A stretch of DNA of 64,000 bases. Source: Scylla paramamosain (Eukaryota > Arthropoda > Malacostraca > Decapoda > Portunidae). A program made the position numbers and the translations under genes. A model generated the notes under the pieces. That model searched no databases. It saw nothing but the letters and a program-made list of their open reading frames with translations, and was not told the origin of the DNA. Shown here in pieces: positions 1 to 13,320 of the stretch (position 1 is the first letter of the stretch; each line of letters begins with the position of its first letter). The DNA lies in assembly GCF_035594125.1 (NCBI RefSeq), contig NC_087151.1, positions 22,525,069 through 22,589,068 on the forward strand. Reading direction: 5' to 3'.

Positions 1-1340
1 AGGTACCAAAACATCAAATGCATGCAAAGTACCCTATAAACGGGAATAAAAGACATTACGAGAAGCGTGTATTATGAGTGCTTTTGAACTTTTTAGGTAC
101 CAAAACTATAAAACGCGTGAATAGCACTTTATATGGAGAAACACATCATCATCAAAAACATTTATTTTTTATTTTTTTTTTTTTTCAAATTTTTAGATAC
201 CAAAACGCCATAATCCATGTAAAGCACTATATTGAGGAAACGGAATGACATCACCAGAAAAGTGTCTTTTGAGTATCTTTGTGTGTGTTAGCTACGAAAA
301 TGCTTAAAAATATGTAAACACCCTCCATTAAAATGGAAAGCATAACGAAAAACGTGTTTTTTTAGTTTTTTTTTTTTTTTAGCTTCTTCCGTATCGCAAC
401 ACTAAACGCATGCAAAAGAGCCTTTATGAGGAAACACAATAACATCAGTAAAAATTCATGTTTCCAGTATTTTTGAGCTTATTAGTTAGGGAAACATCAA
501 TATACGTGGATATTGCTCTATATGATGAAATAAATGATGTTATCAGAAACGTGTATGTATATTTTTGAGATTCTTAGGCACCAATAGTAAAAAACGCGTG
601 AATAATATTATATATGGAGAAACAGAACACCTTTACCAAAAACATGCATTTTGAGTTTTTTTTTTTTTTTTATTGTTTTGACAATGTTAAGAATCAAAAC
701 GTCAAAATCCAGCACTGTATATGGGGAAGCGAAACGACATTACCAGAGATGTGTATTTTTATTGTTTTTTTTTTTTTTTTTTTTAGCGTGTTAGGCAGCA
801 AACATTAAAATCCATGGAAAGCACCCTATATTGGAATACAAAACAATATTTTCAAAAAAGTTTCTTTTCATAGATAAGAAGCTTCTTAAGTATCAAAATG
901 CTAAAACGCATGTTAAAAACACTTTATGGAAAAACAGAATAACATTACCAAAAATGTTTATTTTTAGTGTTTTAGAGGTTATTAGGTACAGAAGCGACAA
1001 AATGCATGCATAGTACCCTATATGGTTAAAAGAACGTAATTACCAGATGCGTGTATTATGAGTGTCATTGACCTTAAGGAACTAAACTTTAAAAGGCATG
1101 AAGAGCAATCTACATATAGATTGCACAAAAATGCGAAAATACATAGAAAACACAATATATTCTAATGCAAAAAAACATTTCGAAAATAAAAATTTGAGTG
1201 TTATGTGTTTATGGACTTCCTACGTAGCAAAATGCCAAAAAGTATGTAAAACACCGCTCACATATAATAGGTGTTTTGAACTTAATATTTAAACATACAT
1301 ACCAAAACAATAAAATTCGTGTAAACCATTCCATATGGAG
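1..1340 (+). repeat. Segmental duplication, copy a (pairs with 56,289-57,615)
   Basis: From the first bases of the window this segment matches 56,289-57,615 in the same orientation, monomer for monomer. Shared details include the short hairpin at 1,105-1,124 (arms GCAATCT/AGATTGC) and the unusual TATTTAAACATACATACC stretch near 1,290. Copies differ by scattered substitutions and homopolymer lengths. The right copy ends at the palindrome at 57,599-57,622. This copy instead continues into more forward satellite. The duplication may extend left of the window. Confidence 0.85.
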
Positions 1341-1661
1341 AAAAACATTGCCAAAGACTTGTGTTTTAAATGTTTTTCACATTGCTCGGTACCAACACAT
1401 CAAAATGCATACAAAGAATGTGGTTTGAATAAAATGAACAAAGTTACCAAAAACTTCTCTTGTGAGTGTGTTTGAGCACATTATGTACTAAAACGACAAA
1501 ATGCACGCAAACAACCTTATATGGGGAAAGGAAGAGACATTATGAGAAACGTGTATAACGAGTTTTTTTTTTTTTTTTTGAGCTTCTTAGGTACCAAAAA
1601 GCTACAACTTATGAATAGCTTTCTATATTTAGAAAAAGAATACCACCAAAAACATTTTTTA

Positions 1662-1688
1662 TGTGTGTGTGTGTGTGTGTGTGTGTGT
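1662..1688. repeat. (TG)n microsatellite
   Basis: About 13 uninterrupted TG units replace part of a satellite monomer after a T-run. Confidence 0.9.
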
Positions 1689-4328
1689 TTAGTGGTATCA
1701 AAACGCCAAAATGTTTGTAAGGCCTCCTATATGGGGAAACGAAAAGACATTACCACAAACGTGTCTTTTACGTGTTTAAGAGCGAGCTAGGTAACAACAC
1801 GATAAAAAGCATGGAGAGTACACTCTTTGTAAAAACAAAACAGTATTACAAAAAAACGTCTCCTTTTAGTGTTCAGAAGAAGCGTGTATTTTGAGTATTT
1901 TTGAGCTTGTTACGTACAAAAACGCCAAAATGAATGCAAGTAACCCTATATGGGAAAACGAAAAAAAAAAAAAAACACTAGAAACGTGTATTATGAGTTT
2001 TTTTTTTTTTTTTAGCTCCTTAGGTGCTATATTGCTAAAACATATTAATGTACTGCATATCGAGAAACAGAAGAACATTAACAAAAACGTGTATTTTGAG
2101 TGTTTTTCACATTTTTATGTATCAATAACACAAAAAAAAGATGCAAAGTTCCCTATATGGATAAAGGAAATGACATTACCAGAAACGTTTCTTCTGACTG
2201 TTTTACAGCGTTGTAGCCATCAAAACCCTAAAAAAAAAAGAAAAAAAAATGGAAATCGCCGCATAAGGGAATACAAAACATTACGAGAAAAGTGTTTTTT
2301 GAGTGTTTTTGAACTTATTAGTTACCAAAACGCTAAAACTGATGCAAAACACCCTTTGTAGAGAATATAGAATAACATTACCAAAAACAAGCATATTTAG
2401 TGTTTTTGAGCTTTCTACGTACAAGAACGCCAAAATTCCTGCAAAGTACCCTGAATGGAGAAATTTCAAGAAAACATTACAAGAAACATGTATTATGAGT
2501 ATTTTTGGGCTTCTTAGGAATCGAAACCCTAAAACGTATAAATAGCACTCTTATATGGAGCAAAAGAACATCACCAATAACGTGTATTTTGAAATTGTTT
2601 CATATTGTTTGGTGATATAACGCAAAAAATGCATGAAAAGAAACCTATATGGGGAAAAATATATATATTTCCAGAAACGTTTTTTTTGAGTGATTATGAG
2701 TGTGTTGGGCAGCAAAAACGCTAAAAAGCATCAAAACCATCCTATATGGGAAAAGAAAACAATATTACTAAAAACGTGTCTTTTAAGTATTTTTCAGCTA
2801 CTTACGTACCAAAACACTAAAACGCAGGCAAAAAAAAAAACAAAAAAACTTTTATGGAGAAACACAATAACATTACAAAAAATAAACATTTTCAGACGTT
2901 TTAAGCTTTTTAGAAAATAAAACTCGAAAACTCTGTATGGAGAATCAGAACAACATTACCAAAAACGTGTGTTTTTTAGTGTATCTCACATTGTTAGGAA
3001 ACAATAAGCCAAAATCAGTGAAAAGCACCCTATATGGAGTAAGGAAACGAGGTTTACAAAAAAAGAAAAAAAAACTTCTTTTGTGTGTTTATGAGAGTGC
3101 TGGCACCAAAACGCTGAAAAACATGGAAAGCAATGTGCATGAAAAAAGAAAACATTTTTCAAAATTGTTTCGTTATTTTAATGTTTTTGAGCTACTTACG
3201 GAAAAACGTAAAAACGCGTGCAAAACAACCTTAATGCAAAAATGGAATAAAATAACGAAAAACAAGGTTTCGAGGGTTTTTGTGCTTGTTACGTAAAAAA
3301 AAAAGAAAAGACAAAATGCACGGAAATTACCAATTATGGGGAAACGAAAAGACATTAGTTGAAATATGTATTATAATTGTTTTTGAGCTTCATAGGTACC
3401 AAAACGATAACGATCAAAACTCTATATGGAGAAGCAGAATAACATTACCAAAAACGTTTTTTTGATCTTAGTTACTAAAACGCTAAAACGCATGAATCTC
3501 TATATAGAGAAACAAAAGAGCATTACCAAAAAACGTAAACTTTGAGTGTATTTCACATCAAGTACCAAAAAACTAAAATGCATGCAAAGCACCCCATATG
3601 AGGAAAGGGAACAGAATTTTCAGAAACGTGTATTTTGAGTTTTAATAAGCGTGCTAGGCATCTAAACGATGTAAAAATAAATAAACAAATAAATAAATAA
3701 ATGGAAAACACACTATATGGGAAAATAAAACAATATTCTAACCTAATTATGTACCAAAACGCTGAAAAACATGCAAAACTTTTTATGGAGAAACATTACA
3801 ACTTTACCAAATACATATATTTTCAATGTTTTTGAGCTTGCTACGTGCAAAAATTACAAAATGCATAAAAACCACTCTATATGGTGAAACAAGAACAAGA
3901 AACGTGTATTCTGAGAGTTTTGAGCTTCTTAGTTATCAAAATGGTGAAACGCTTGAATAGCACTTTATATCGAGAAAGAATAACATTACCAAAAATGTGT
4001 ATTTTGAGTGTTTTCCCATTATTAGGTACCAAAACGCCAAAATGCTTGAAAAGCCGACGAAATGAAGTAACAAACAACTTTACAAAAAAGTGTCTTTTGA
4101 ATGCAAAAACACACTTTATGGAGAAACGGAATAAAATACCAAAAACAAGTATTTTTACGTGTGTTTCAGCTTGTTACGTACAAAAACTCCAAAATGCATC
4201 CAAAATACCTTGTAAGAGGAAACGAAAAGACATTACATAGGTATCTAAACAATGAAACCGATAGCACTATATATGGAGAAACAAAATACCATGACCAAAT
4301 ACGTGCATTGTTATGTAGAAAAATGTAT

Positions 4329-4506
4329 GGAAGCTACTTATAGGGGGAAACGAAACGAAAATAAATAAATAAATGGAAAACACCCCATATGGGAAAATAA
4401 AACAATATTCTAATTTACTTATGTACCAAAACGCTGAAAAGCATGCAAAACTTTTTATGGAGAAACATTACAACTTGGAAGCTACTTATAGGGGGAAACG
4501 AAACGA
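4329..4506 (+). repeat. Local templated insertion flanked by a 30-bp direct repeat
   Basis: A 30-bp sequence beginning GGAAGCTACTTATAGGGGG occurs at 4,329-4,358 and again at 4,477-4,506. The 118 bp between them copies 3,680-3,800, including the AAATAAATAAAT run and the GTACCAAAACGCTGAAAA segment. The duplicate locus at about 13,135 has only one copy of the flank and no insert, so the insertion is later than the tandem duplication. Confidence 0.75.
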
Positions 4507-4776
4507 TATTCCAAGAAACATATATTTTGCGTGATTTTATGCATGTTAGGCACCAAAACGCAAAAAAAAAAGAAAATAACACGAAAATGCATGCAAAATA
4601 CCCTATATGAGTAAACGAAAACACATTACAAGAAAAGTATATTATAAGTGTTTTCGAGCTTTTTAATTACCAAACACCTAAAACTCATGAATAGCTATAT
4701 GAGTAAACGAGAATATGGAGAAAAAAAAAAAAAAAAACAACGTTACCAGAAACTTGTATTTTGTGTGAATTCGCAA

Positions 4777-5537
4777 CTCGACACAACCTTACAGACAACT
4801 ATCCACTCTTCTTCAATGACACTCAACTGTCCCCCTCTTCTACACTGAACATCCTCGGTCTGTCCTTTACTTATAATCTGAACTGGAAACTTCACATCTC
4901 ATCTCTAGCTAAAACGGCTTCTATGAAGTTAGGTGATCTGAGACGTCTCCGCCAGCTTTTCTCACTCCCCCAGCTGCTAACTCTGAACAAGGGCCTTATC
5001 CATCCATGTATGGAGTATGCTTCACATGTCTGAGGGGGTTTCCACTCATACTGCTCTTTTAGACAGGGTGGAATCAAAATCTTTTCGTCTCATCCACTCC
5101 TCTCCTCTAACTGACTGTCTTCAGCCTCTCTCTTACCGCCGCAATGTTGCATCTCTAGTTGTCTTCTACCGCTATTTTCATGCTAACTGCTCTTCTGATC
5201 TTGCTAACTGCATGCCTCCCCTCCTTCCGCGGCCTCTCTGCACAAGACTTTCTTCTTTCTCTTACTCCTATTCTATCCACCTCTCTAACGCAAGAGTTAA
5301 CCAGTATTCTCAATCATTGATCCCTTTCTCTGGTAAACTCTGGAACTCCCTGCCTGCTTCTGTATTTCCACCTTCCTATGACTTGAATTCGTTCAAGAGG
5401 GAGGTTTCAAGAAACTTATTCATCAATTTTTTGACCACTGCTTTGACCCTTTTATGGGACTGGCATTTCAGTGGGCGTTTTTTTTTATTAGATTTTTGTT
5501 GCCCTTGGCCAGTGTCCTTCCTACATAAAAAAAAAAA
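4777..5537 (+). mobile_element. LINE copy 1: 3' fragment of RT ORF with poly-A
   Basis: This is the C-terminal part of the reverse transcriptase polyprotein followed by the family's 3' end (GCCCTTGGCCAGTGTCC) and an A-run at 5,527-5,537. Recognisable segments are [19 protein letters not shown], the [16 protein letters not shown] region and LWNSLPASVFPP near the end. A TGA at about 5,031 replaces the Trp codon seen in other copies, and the reading frame then shifts. The 5' border at 4,777 is not an insertion end. It is the edge of the 3.15-kb deletion that separates this copy from LINE copy 2. Base composition is visibly richer in C and T than the surrounding satellite. Confidence 0.85.
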
Positions 5538-6325
5538 CAATATTGCGAATTTTTTTTTTTTTTTTACAGTTTTTGAACTTCTTATGTACCAAAACGTAAA
5601 TGGCATACAAAACACAGTTTATGAAACGCTAAAATGCATGCAAAGTACCACTTGTGGAAACAAAAAGACATTACGAGAAACACGTATTACTCCTATGAGA
5701 GTTTTTGGACTTCTTAGGTAACAAAACGCTAAAAGGCACGAATAGTATGTTATATTGAGAAACAGAACCAGTTTACGAAACACGTGTATTTTGAGTGTAT
5801 TTAACATTGTTAGGTACTAAAAAGCAAAAAATGCTTGCAAAGCACCTTCTATGGGGAAAGGAAACTAGATTTCAAGAAACGAGTCTTTTGAGTGTAAGCG
5901 TGTAAGGCACCAAAACGCTAAAAAGCATCTAAAACACCCTATATGGAAAGAAAAAGAAAATTACCAAAATAGTGTATTTTCAGTGTTTCTGAACTACTTA
6001 CGTACCAAACCGCTAAAACGCATGCAGATCACTCTATATAGAGTAAGACAATAACATTACCAAAAACAGGTATTTTGTGTTTTGTTTAGCTTAATATGTA
6101 CAAAAACGTCAAAAACGTACTTCTATATGAGGAACCGAAAAGACATTACAAGAAACGTCCATTATGAGTGTTTTTGAGCTTCTTAGGTACTAAAACACGA
6201 AAACGCATGAGTAACGCTCTATATGTAAAAAAAATAATAAAAGTAAAACAGAACATTACCAGAACCGTATAATTTAAGTGTATTTCACTTTGTTTGATAC
6301 CAAAATGCCAAAATGCATGCAAAGA

Positions 6326-6735
6326 ACACGTTTTTTGGTCATGTTCTGTTTCTTTTTATAGAGTGTTGTTCATGCGTTTTAGCCTTTTGATACCTGAGAA
6401 GCTCTAAAACACTTTTAATACACGTTTCTGGTAATGTGTTTTCGTTGCCCTATCTAAGGTACTTTCTATGCATTTTGGCGTTTATCTATGTAACAATCTC
6501 AACAGAAAATTTTTTTTTTTTCATAAAGGGCGTTTTACACGCATTTTAGCATTTTGGTATGTAAGGCGTTAAAAAAAATAAATAAAAAAGACAATTTCTT
6601 GGTATGTATCCCCTATATTGGGTGTTTTCCATGTTTTTTTTTTTCAGCATTTCAGCATTTCAACACGCTCATAAACACTCAAAAGATAGTTTTTTTTTTT
6701 TTTGGATATCTTGTATCCTTACCCCTTATAGGATG
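6326..6735 (-). repeat. Small inverted block inside the forward array
   Basis: Monomers read in the reverse sense here (GCGTTTTAGCCTTTTGATACC and similar), while both flanks read forward. The same block with the same borders occurs near 18,210-18,620 and, mirrored, near 28,590-29,000. The inversion therefore predates both the tandem and the inverted duplication. Confidence 0.8.
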
Positions 6736-9700
6736 CTTTGCAAAACACCCTTTATAGAGGGACACAATAACTTTACCAAAAACGTGTATTTTCAGTGTTT
6801 ATGAGCTTGTTATGTACGAAACCGCTACAAAAGAACATTACAAGAGACGTGTATTTTGAGTGTTTTTGAGCTTCTTAGGCAACAAAACGCTAAAACGTGT
6901 AAATAGCACTTGTGGAGAAACTGAACAACATTACAAAAAATACGTATTTTTAGTGTTTTTGGCGTTCATTTTTGGCGTTTTTTGAAATAAAACGTTGATT
7001 ACTATGTTGAAATAAAACGACATTACAAGAAACGTATCTTATAATTATTTTTGTGCATGTTAGACAACAAAACGCGAAAAAGTATGGAAAGCACGTTATA
7101 TTGGAAAACAAAACATTATCAAAAACGTTCCTTTTCAATGTTTTTGAGGTACTTACCTACCAAAACGCTAAAACGGATATAAAACCCTCTTCATTGAGAC
7201 ACATAGTAACATTACCAAAAACAAGTATTTTGGGTGTTTATGAGCTTATTACGTACATAAACGCTAAAATGCATGCAAAATACCCGGTATGGGAAAACGA
7301 AAGAACATTACGAGAAACGTGTATAAGCAGTGTTTTTGAACTTCTTACGTACCAAAACGCGAGAATGCGTTGAAAAAGCCTATATGTGGAGAATTAGAAC
7401 ATTACCAAAAACGTGTATTTTGAGTGTTTTTTACATTGTTTGATACCAAACTGACAAAACACATGCAAAGCACTCTATATAGGAAAACGAAGCGACATTA
7501 CCAGAAACGTGCTTTTTTTTTTTTTTTTTTAGCGTTTTATGCACCAAAACAATAAAAATGCTTGGAAAGTGTCCTACAAAATAACATTACAAAAAAGGTG
7601 TCTTTTGTGTGTTTTTGACCTTCTTACGTACCAAAACGGTAAAATTAATGCAAAACATTCATTATGGAGAAACAGAATTCCATTACCAAAAATGTGTATT
7701 ACGATGATTTTTCAGATTGCCAGGTACAGAAATAGCAAAATGCATGCAATGGACCTTATTTGATGAAAGATAACAATATTAATTACAATAATATTGCATT
7801 ATTAATACACACGTATTATGAATTATTAAACCTTAGCTAACAAAATTCTCAACAACACTCTATATGTAGAAACAGAACAACATTACTAAAAACGTGTGTT
7901 ATGAGTGTTAGTAGCATTGGTATGTACAAAAAACGCGAAAATTCATGCAAAGTGTCTCATATGGAATAACGAAAAGGCATTACGAAAAAAACATATATAT
8001 GTATTATGAGAGCTTTTGATCTTTTTAGGTTCCAAAACGCAAAAACACTTTAATAGCATTATATATGAAAAAAAAAAGAACATTACCAAAAAACGTGTAT
8101 TTTGAGTGTTTTTTGCATTGTTAGGTACCAAAGTGCCAAAATGCATGCAAAGGATCCCATATGGGGAAAATAAACGATATTTCCAGAAACATCTCTTTTG
8201 AGTGTATATGAGCATGTTAAGCACCAAAACGCTAAAATGCATAGAAATCACTCTGAATGGGAATACCAAACAATTTTACAAAAAAACGTATCCTTTGAGT
8301 GTTTTTAGCTTCTTACGTAGTGAAATGCTAAAACGCATGCAAAACACACTTTATGGAGAAAGAATAGCATTACCAAAAAGAAGTGTTTTGAACCTTTTTA
8401 GCTTGTTACATACAAAAAACGATAAAATGCATGGAAAGAACCCTATTTGAGGTAATGAAAAAATCATTGCTAGAGATATGTATTATGAGTGCTTTGGATC
8501 GTCTTAGGTACTAAAACGCTAAAACGCATGAATAGCACTCTATCTCGGATAGTGAACAACATTATCAAATGTTTTTTTTTACATTCTTAAATACTGAAAC
8601 GCCGAAAAGCATGCAAAGCACCCTCAATTGTGAACTGAAATTTCTTTTACATAAATATTTCTTTTTGAATGTCCTTTGAAGTCACGAAAACACTAAAAAG
8701 CAAGGAAAAAACTCAATGTGTTTTATAGGTACTTACGTACCGAACCGCTAAAACACTTGCAAAACACCTTTTATAGGGAAACAACAACAACTTTAATGAA
8801 AACGTGCATTTTCTGTTTTTTTTGTTTTTTGTTTTTGCTTGTTACGTAAAAAACCGCAAATATATATTAAAAGTGTACTTCATCGCGAAAATATAGAACA
8901 TTACGAGAGACGTGTATTTTTAGTGTTTTTGAGCTTCTTTTTGAGCTATGTACCAAAACGCTCAAACACATGAATAACACTCAATATGGAGAAACAGATT
9001 AAGAATACAAAAAAAAAAAGTGTATTTTGTATGTTTTTAACATCATTAGATAACAAAACGCCAAAAAGCATGCAAGGCAACCTCTACAGTGAAATTAAGC
9101 GACTTTACAGGAAACGTATCCTATAAGTGTTTTTGTGCATGTTTGACAATAAAACGCTAAAAACCATCGAAAGCACCCGATATGGGATAAAAAAATATCA
9201 TTACCAAAAAACGTTCCTTTTGAGTGTTTTTAGGCTACTTAACTAACAAAACCCTAAAACGCATGCAAAACCCCTTTATTGAGATACAGAGTAACATTAC
9301 CAAAAACAAGTATTTTAAGTGTTTTCAGCTTGCAAAGTATACCTTATCGCGAAACTAAAGAACATTACGAGAAACGTGTATTTTTAATATTTTTTGAGCT
9401 TCTTAGGTACCAAAACACTGAAACGCACGAATAACACTCTATACGGAGAAACAGAATAACAATACAAAAATGAAACAGGGGAAGAATGGGGAAACAAGAG
9501 GACCCTACGAATAACTTGTTTTAGGAGTGTTTTTGAGCTTCTTAGTACCAAAAAAAAAAAAAAGCAAAAAAGCATTGAATAACACTTCATATAGAGAAAC
9601 AACAATATTACCAAAAAAAGTGTATTTTGAGTGCTTTTTTTTTTTTTACACTGTTAAGTACCAAAACGCCAAAATGCATGCAATGTGCCATATATGAGAA

Positions 9701-12700
9701 AAAGAAACGACATTAAGTGAAACGTATCTTTTGAGTATTTTTTGTATGTTACAAAGCAAAATTCTAAAAAAATCTTGGAAAGCATCCTATATGGGAAAAC
9801 AAAAAAAAGTCTTTTTGATTTTTTTTTTTTTTTGGAGCTGCATATGTACCAAAATACTAAAAAGCACGGAAAACACCCTTTGTGGAGACACAAAGTAACA
9901 TTACCACGTATTTTTACTTAAGAAAAATATTACAAGCGTTTTTAATGTTTTTGAACTTGTTGTGTACATAAACGTCAAAATGCATGCAAACAACCTATAT
10001 GGGGAGACAAAATGACATTACGAGAAACGTATATTAAGAATAATTTTGAGCTTCTCAAGAACCAAAACGCTAAAAAGCATGAATAGCTCTCTACATGGAC
10101 AAATAGAGCAACACTAACATATAACATGTATTTTGAGTGCATTTCCTATTGTCTTATACCAAAATGTCAAAATGTATGTAAAGCACCTTATATGGGGAAA
10201 GGAAACGACATTTTAAGAAACGTGTTTGTTGAGTGATTATGGCATGTTTAGATACCAAAAAGCTAGATAGCATTGAAAGTATCCTATGTGGAAGAACACT
10301 ACATCATTATCAAATTCTTCTCTTTTCGATGTTTTTAAGTTACTTACGTACCAAAAAGCTAAAACGCAGGCAAAACACCCTTTATGGAAAAACAGTATAA
10401 GTTTACCAAAAAAACGGTATTTTCAGAGGTTTTGAGCTTGTTACGTATAAAAATTCTAAAATGCATGGAAAGTACTCTATATGGGGAAAGAAAATAATTT
10501 TAAGAGAAACGTGTGTAATGAGAGTTATTAAGCTTCTTAGGTACCAAAACGTTAAAAGGCATCAATAGCATTCTGTATAGCGAAATAAAACTTCATTACC
10601 AAAGACGTGTATTTTGAATGTTTTTCCCATTGCTAGTTACCAAACTTCAAAATGCATGCAAAGTCACCTACATGGGGAAAGGAAACGGCATTAACACAAA
10701 CGTGTCTTTTGTGATTTCATTAAGTGTGTTAAACTTAAATTTGTATTAAGTGTGATAAGACATGATAAACGTAAAAAAATGCATAGATACCACCCTATAT
10801 GGAAAAATTAAACAATATTAGGAAAAACGTGTCTTTTGAGTTTTTTTTGAACCACTTATGTACGAAAACGCTAAAACGCATCCAAAACACCTTTTATAGT
10901 GAAACAAAATAACGTAACCCAAAAAGAAGTATTTTGAGTGTTTTTCACTTTGTTAGTTAGGTACCAAAACGTCAAAAAAGCATACAAAACAGCTTATATT
11001 GGGATACTAAATGAGATTTCCAGAAACATTTCTTTTGAGAGTTTATGAACGCGCTAGGAAGTAAAATACTAAAAAACATGGAAAACACCTTATAAGTAAA
11101 AACAAAATAACTTCAACAAAAATGTCTCTTTTAAGTGTTTTGGGCTACTTAACAAAACGCTAAAACGTATGTAAAACGCCCACCATGGAAAAACAGTGTA
11201 TTTCTATTAAAAATGTGTATTTGAAGTGTTTTTGAGCTTGTTACGTAGAAAAATGCCAAAAAATGCGTGGAAAGTACTTTATATGGTGAAAGGAGAAGAC
11301 ATTACGAGAAACTTGTGTTAAGATAGCTTTTGAGCTTCTCAGGTACCAAAACGCTAAAAAGCATGAATAGCACTCTTCATGGAGGAGCAACAACAAAAAG
11401 AAAAAGGTATATTTTGAATGTGTTTTACATTGTTAGATACCAAAACGCCAAAATGCATAGAAAGCATCCCATATGGAGAAAGAAAACGAGATTTCCAGAA
11501 ACGTGGCTTTCGAGTGTTAGCAAGCGTGCTAGGCATCGAAACGCTAAAAAGCATGGAAAGCACCCTATATGGGAAAACAAAAGACCATTACTGAAAACGT
11601 CTCTTTCCAGTGTTTTGAGTTATTTACGTAAGGAAACGCTAAAACGCATGTATCTCTATTAAAAACAAAATAAATACCAAAATCAATAATTTTGAATGTT
11701 TTGAGCATGTTACTTACAAAAGGCCAAAATATTTCAAACTACTTTAAATGCGGAAACGAAAAAAAAAAAAAACGAAAAAACACGTATTACGAGTGTTTTT
11801 AAGCTTATTAGGTACCAAAACATTCATATGCATGCATGTTTCTCCGTTTGGAGAAAAAAATATTACCAAAACATGTATTTTACGTGTATTTCACATTGTT
11901 AGTTTCTTTCGAGTGTTTTTGAGCTACTTACATACCAAAACGCTATAACGCATGCAAAACACGTTTTATCTAGAAACATAATAACATTATCAAAAACAAG
12001 AGTTTTGATTTTTTTTATTTTAGCTTGTTACGTAGACAAACGCCAAAATGCATGCAAAGTACCCTCTATGGAGAAACGAGAAAAAGAAAAAAAAAAAGTT
12101 ACCAGAAACGTGTATTAGCAATGGTTTTGAGCTTCTTGGACACCAAAACGCTAAAACGCATAAATACCACTCAATATGGAGAAACAGTACAACTTTAAAA
12201 AGAATGTGTATTTTGATTGTATTTCAGTTTGGTAGGTACCAAAACGCCAAACTGAATGCAAAGCACCCTTTATGGGGGAAAGGAAGCGAGATTTCCAGAA
12301 ACGTGTCTTTTTAGTATTTACGAGCGTGCTAGGTTCTAAAACGCTAAAAGGCATTGACAAAACATAAGCAATTTAACACGGGATTAGCGATCCTACAATA
12401 CCCCTTTCAGTGTTTTTGAGTTACTTACGCATCAAAACGCAAAATCGCTTGCAAGAACATCTATAATGGAGAAACAGAATAACATTACCAAAAGCAAGTA
12501 TTTTGAATATTTTTTTTATGATCATTGCGTACATAAACGCAAAAAATACATAAAAAGTACCCTGTATGGGGAGACGAAAAAAATAAAAATAAAAAATCGA
12601 GAAATGTGTATTATCAGTGGTCTTGAGCTCCTTAGCGGAGTAACAATACCAAAAACAAGTATTTTTGCGTGTGTTTCAGCTTGTTACGTACAAAAACTCC

Positions 12701-13320
12701 AAAATGCATCCAAAATACCTTGTAAGAGGAAACGAAAAGACATTACATAGGTATCTAAACAATGAAACAGATAGCACTATTTATGGAGAAACACAATACC
12801 ATGAACAAATACGTGCATTTTGAGTATATTTCACGGGTATCAAGGCCCTAAAATGCTACAAAGGATCCTGTATGGGAAAAGGAAACGAGATTTTCAGAAA
12901 CGTGTCTTTAGAGGGTTTTATGAGCGTTCTAGGGACCAAAACGATGAAAAAAAATCATGGAAAGCATCGTATATGGTAAAAGAAAAGAATATTACCGAAA
13001 ACGTCTCTTTTTAATATTTTTTAACTAGATATGTACCAAAACGCTGTAAACCATGTAAAAAAAATCATGAAGAAACAGCATAACTTTACAAAAAAACGTG
13101 TATTTCTAGTGTTTTTGAGCATGTTATGTAGAAAAATGTATGAAAGCTACTTATAGGGGGAAACGAAACAATATTCCAAGAAACATATCTTTTGCATGTT
13201 TTTTATCCATAATAGGCACCAAACGCAAAAAAAAAAAAAAAGAAAATAACGCGAAAATGCATGCAAAATACCTTATATGAGTAAACGAAAATACATTACA
13301 AGAAAAGTATATCATAAGTG

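Larger units (their letters stand above)
1..4776 (+). repeat. ~96-bp satellite array, five-monomer higher-order repeat, forward
   Basis: Tandem monomers of about 95-97 bp each begin near ACCAAAACGCYAAAAYGC and pass through an A-rich centre, GTGTNTTTTGAG and an exit such as TTACGT or TTAGGT. Five classes recur in fixed order. A has CAAAACACCCTTTATGG and exits TTGTTACGT. B has CAAAGTACC and TTACGAGAAACGTG, exits CTTCTTAGGT. C has GAATAGCACTCTATATGG, exits CACATTGTTAGGT. D has GAGATTTCCAGAAACG, exits GAGCGTGTTAGGC. E has AAAAGCATGGAAAGCACC, exits GAGCTACTTACGT. The order A-B-C-D-E-A can be followed at 2,220-3,480. Divergence between blocks is high, with poly-A/T expansions and partial deletions. 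No host gene is seen. Short open frames here are satellite translations. Confidence 0.9.
4127..12636 (+). repeat. Large tandem duplication, unit 1
   Basis: This 8.5-kb unit is followed immediately by a second copy starting at 12,637. The start (CGGAATAAAATACC at 4,127) matches CGGAGTAACAATACC at 12,637. The end (GAGCTCCTTAG, to 12,636) matches the sequence around 32,066, where unit 2 continues after its own interruption. Unit 1 lacks 3,153 bp present in unit 2 (13,533-16,685). Its junction at 4,776/4,777 fuses satellite directly to the 3' half of a LINE. The unit contains LINE remnant, satellite and the small inverted block at 6,326-6,735. Confidence 0.8.

Noticed and set aside
1105..1124. 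GCAATCT/AGATTGC hairpin as a functional element
   Set aside because: Seven-base arms with a six-base loop, conserved only in the duplicated copy near 57.38 kb; no context suggests a role.
1..4776. Many 60-160-codon open frames in satellite on both strands
   Set aside because: They follow monomer periodicity, carry lysine- and phenylalanine-rich translations of A/T runs, and are broken by indels in sister copies.
7774..7796. CAATATTA/TAATATTG hairpin as a regulatory or origin element
   Set aside because: Short AT-rich palindromes are expected by chance in this composition; it recurs only because the locus is duplicated.
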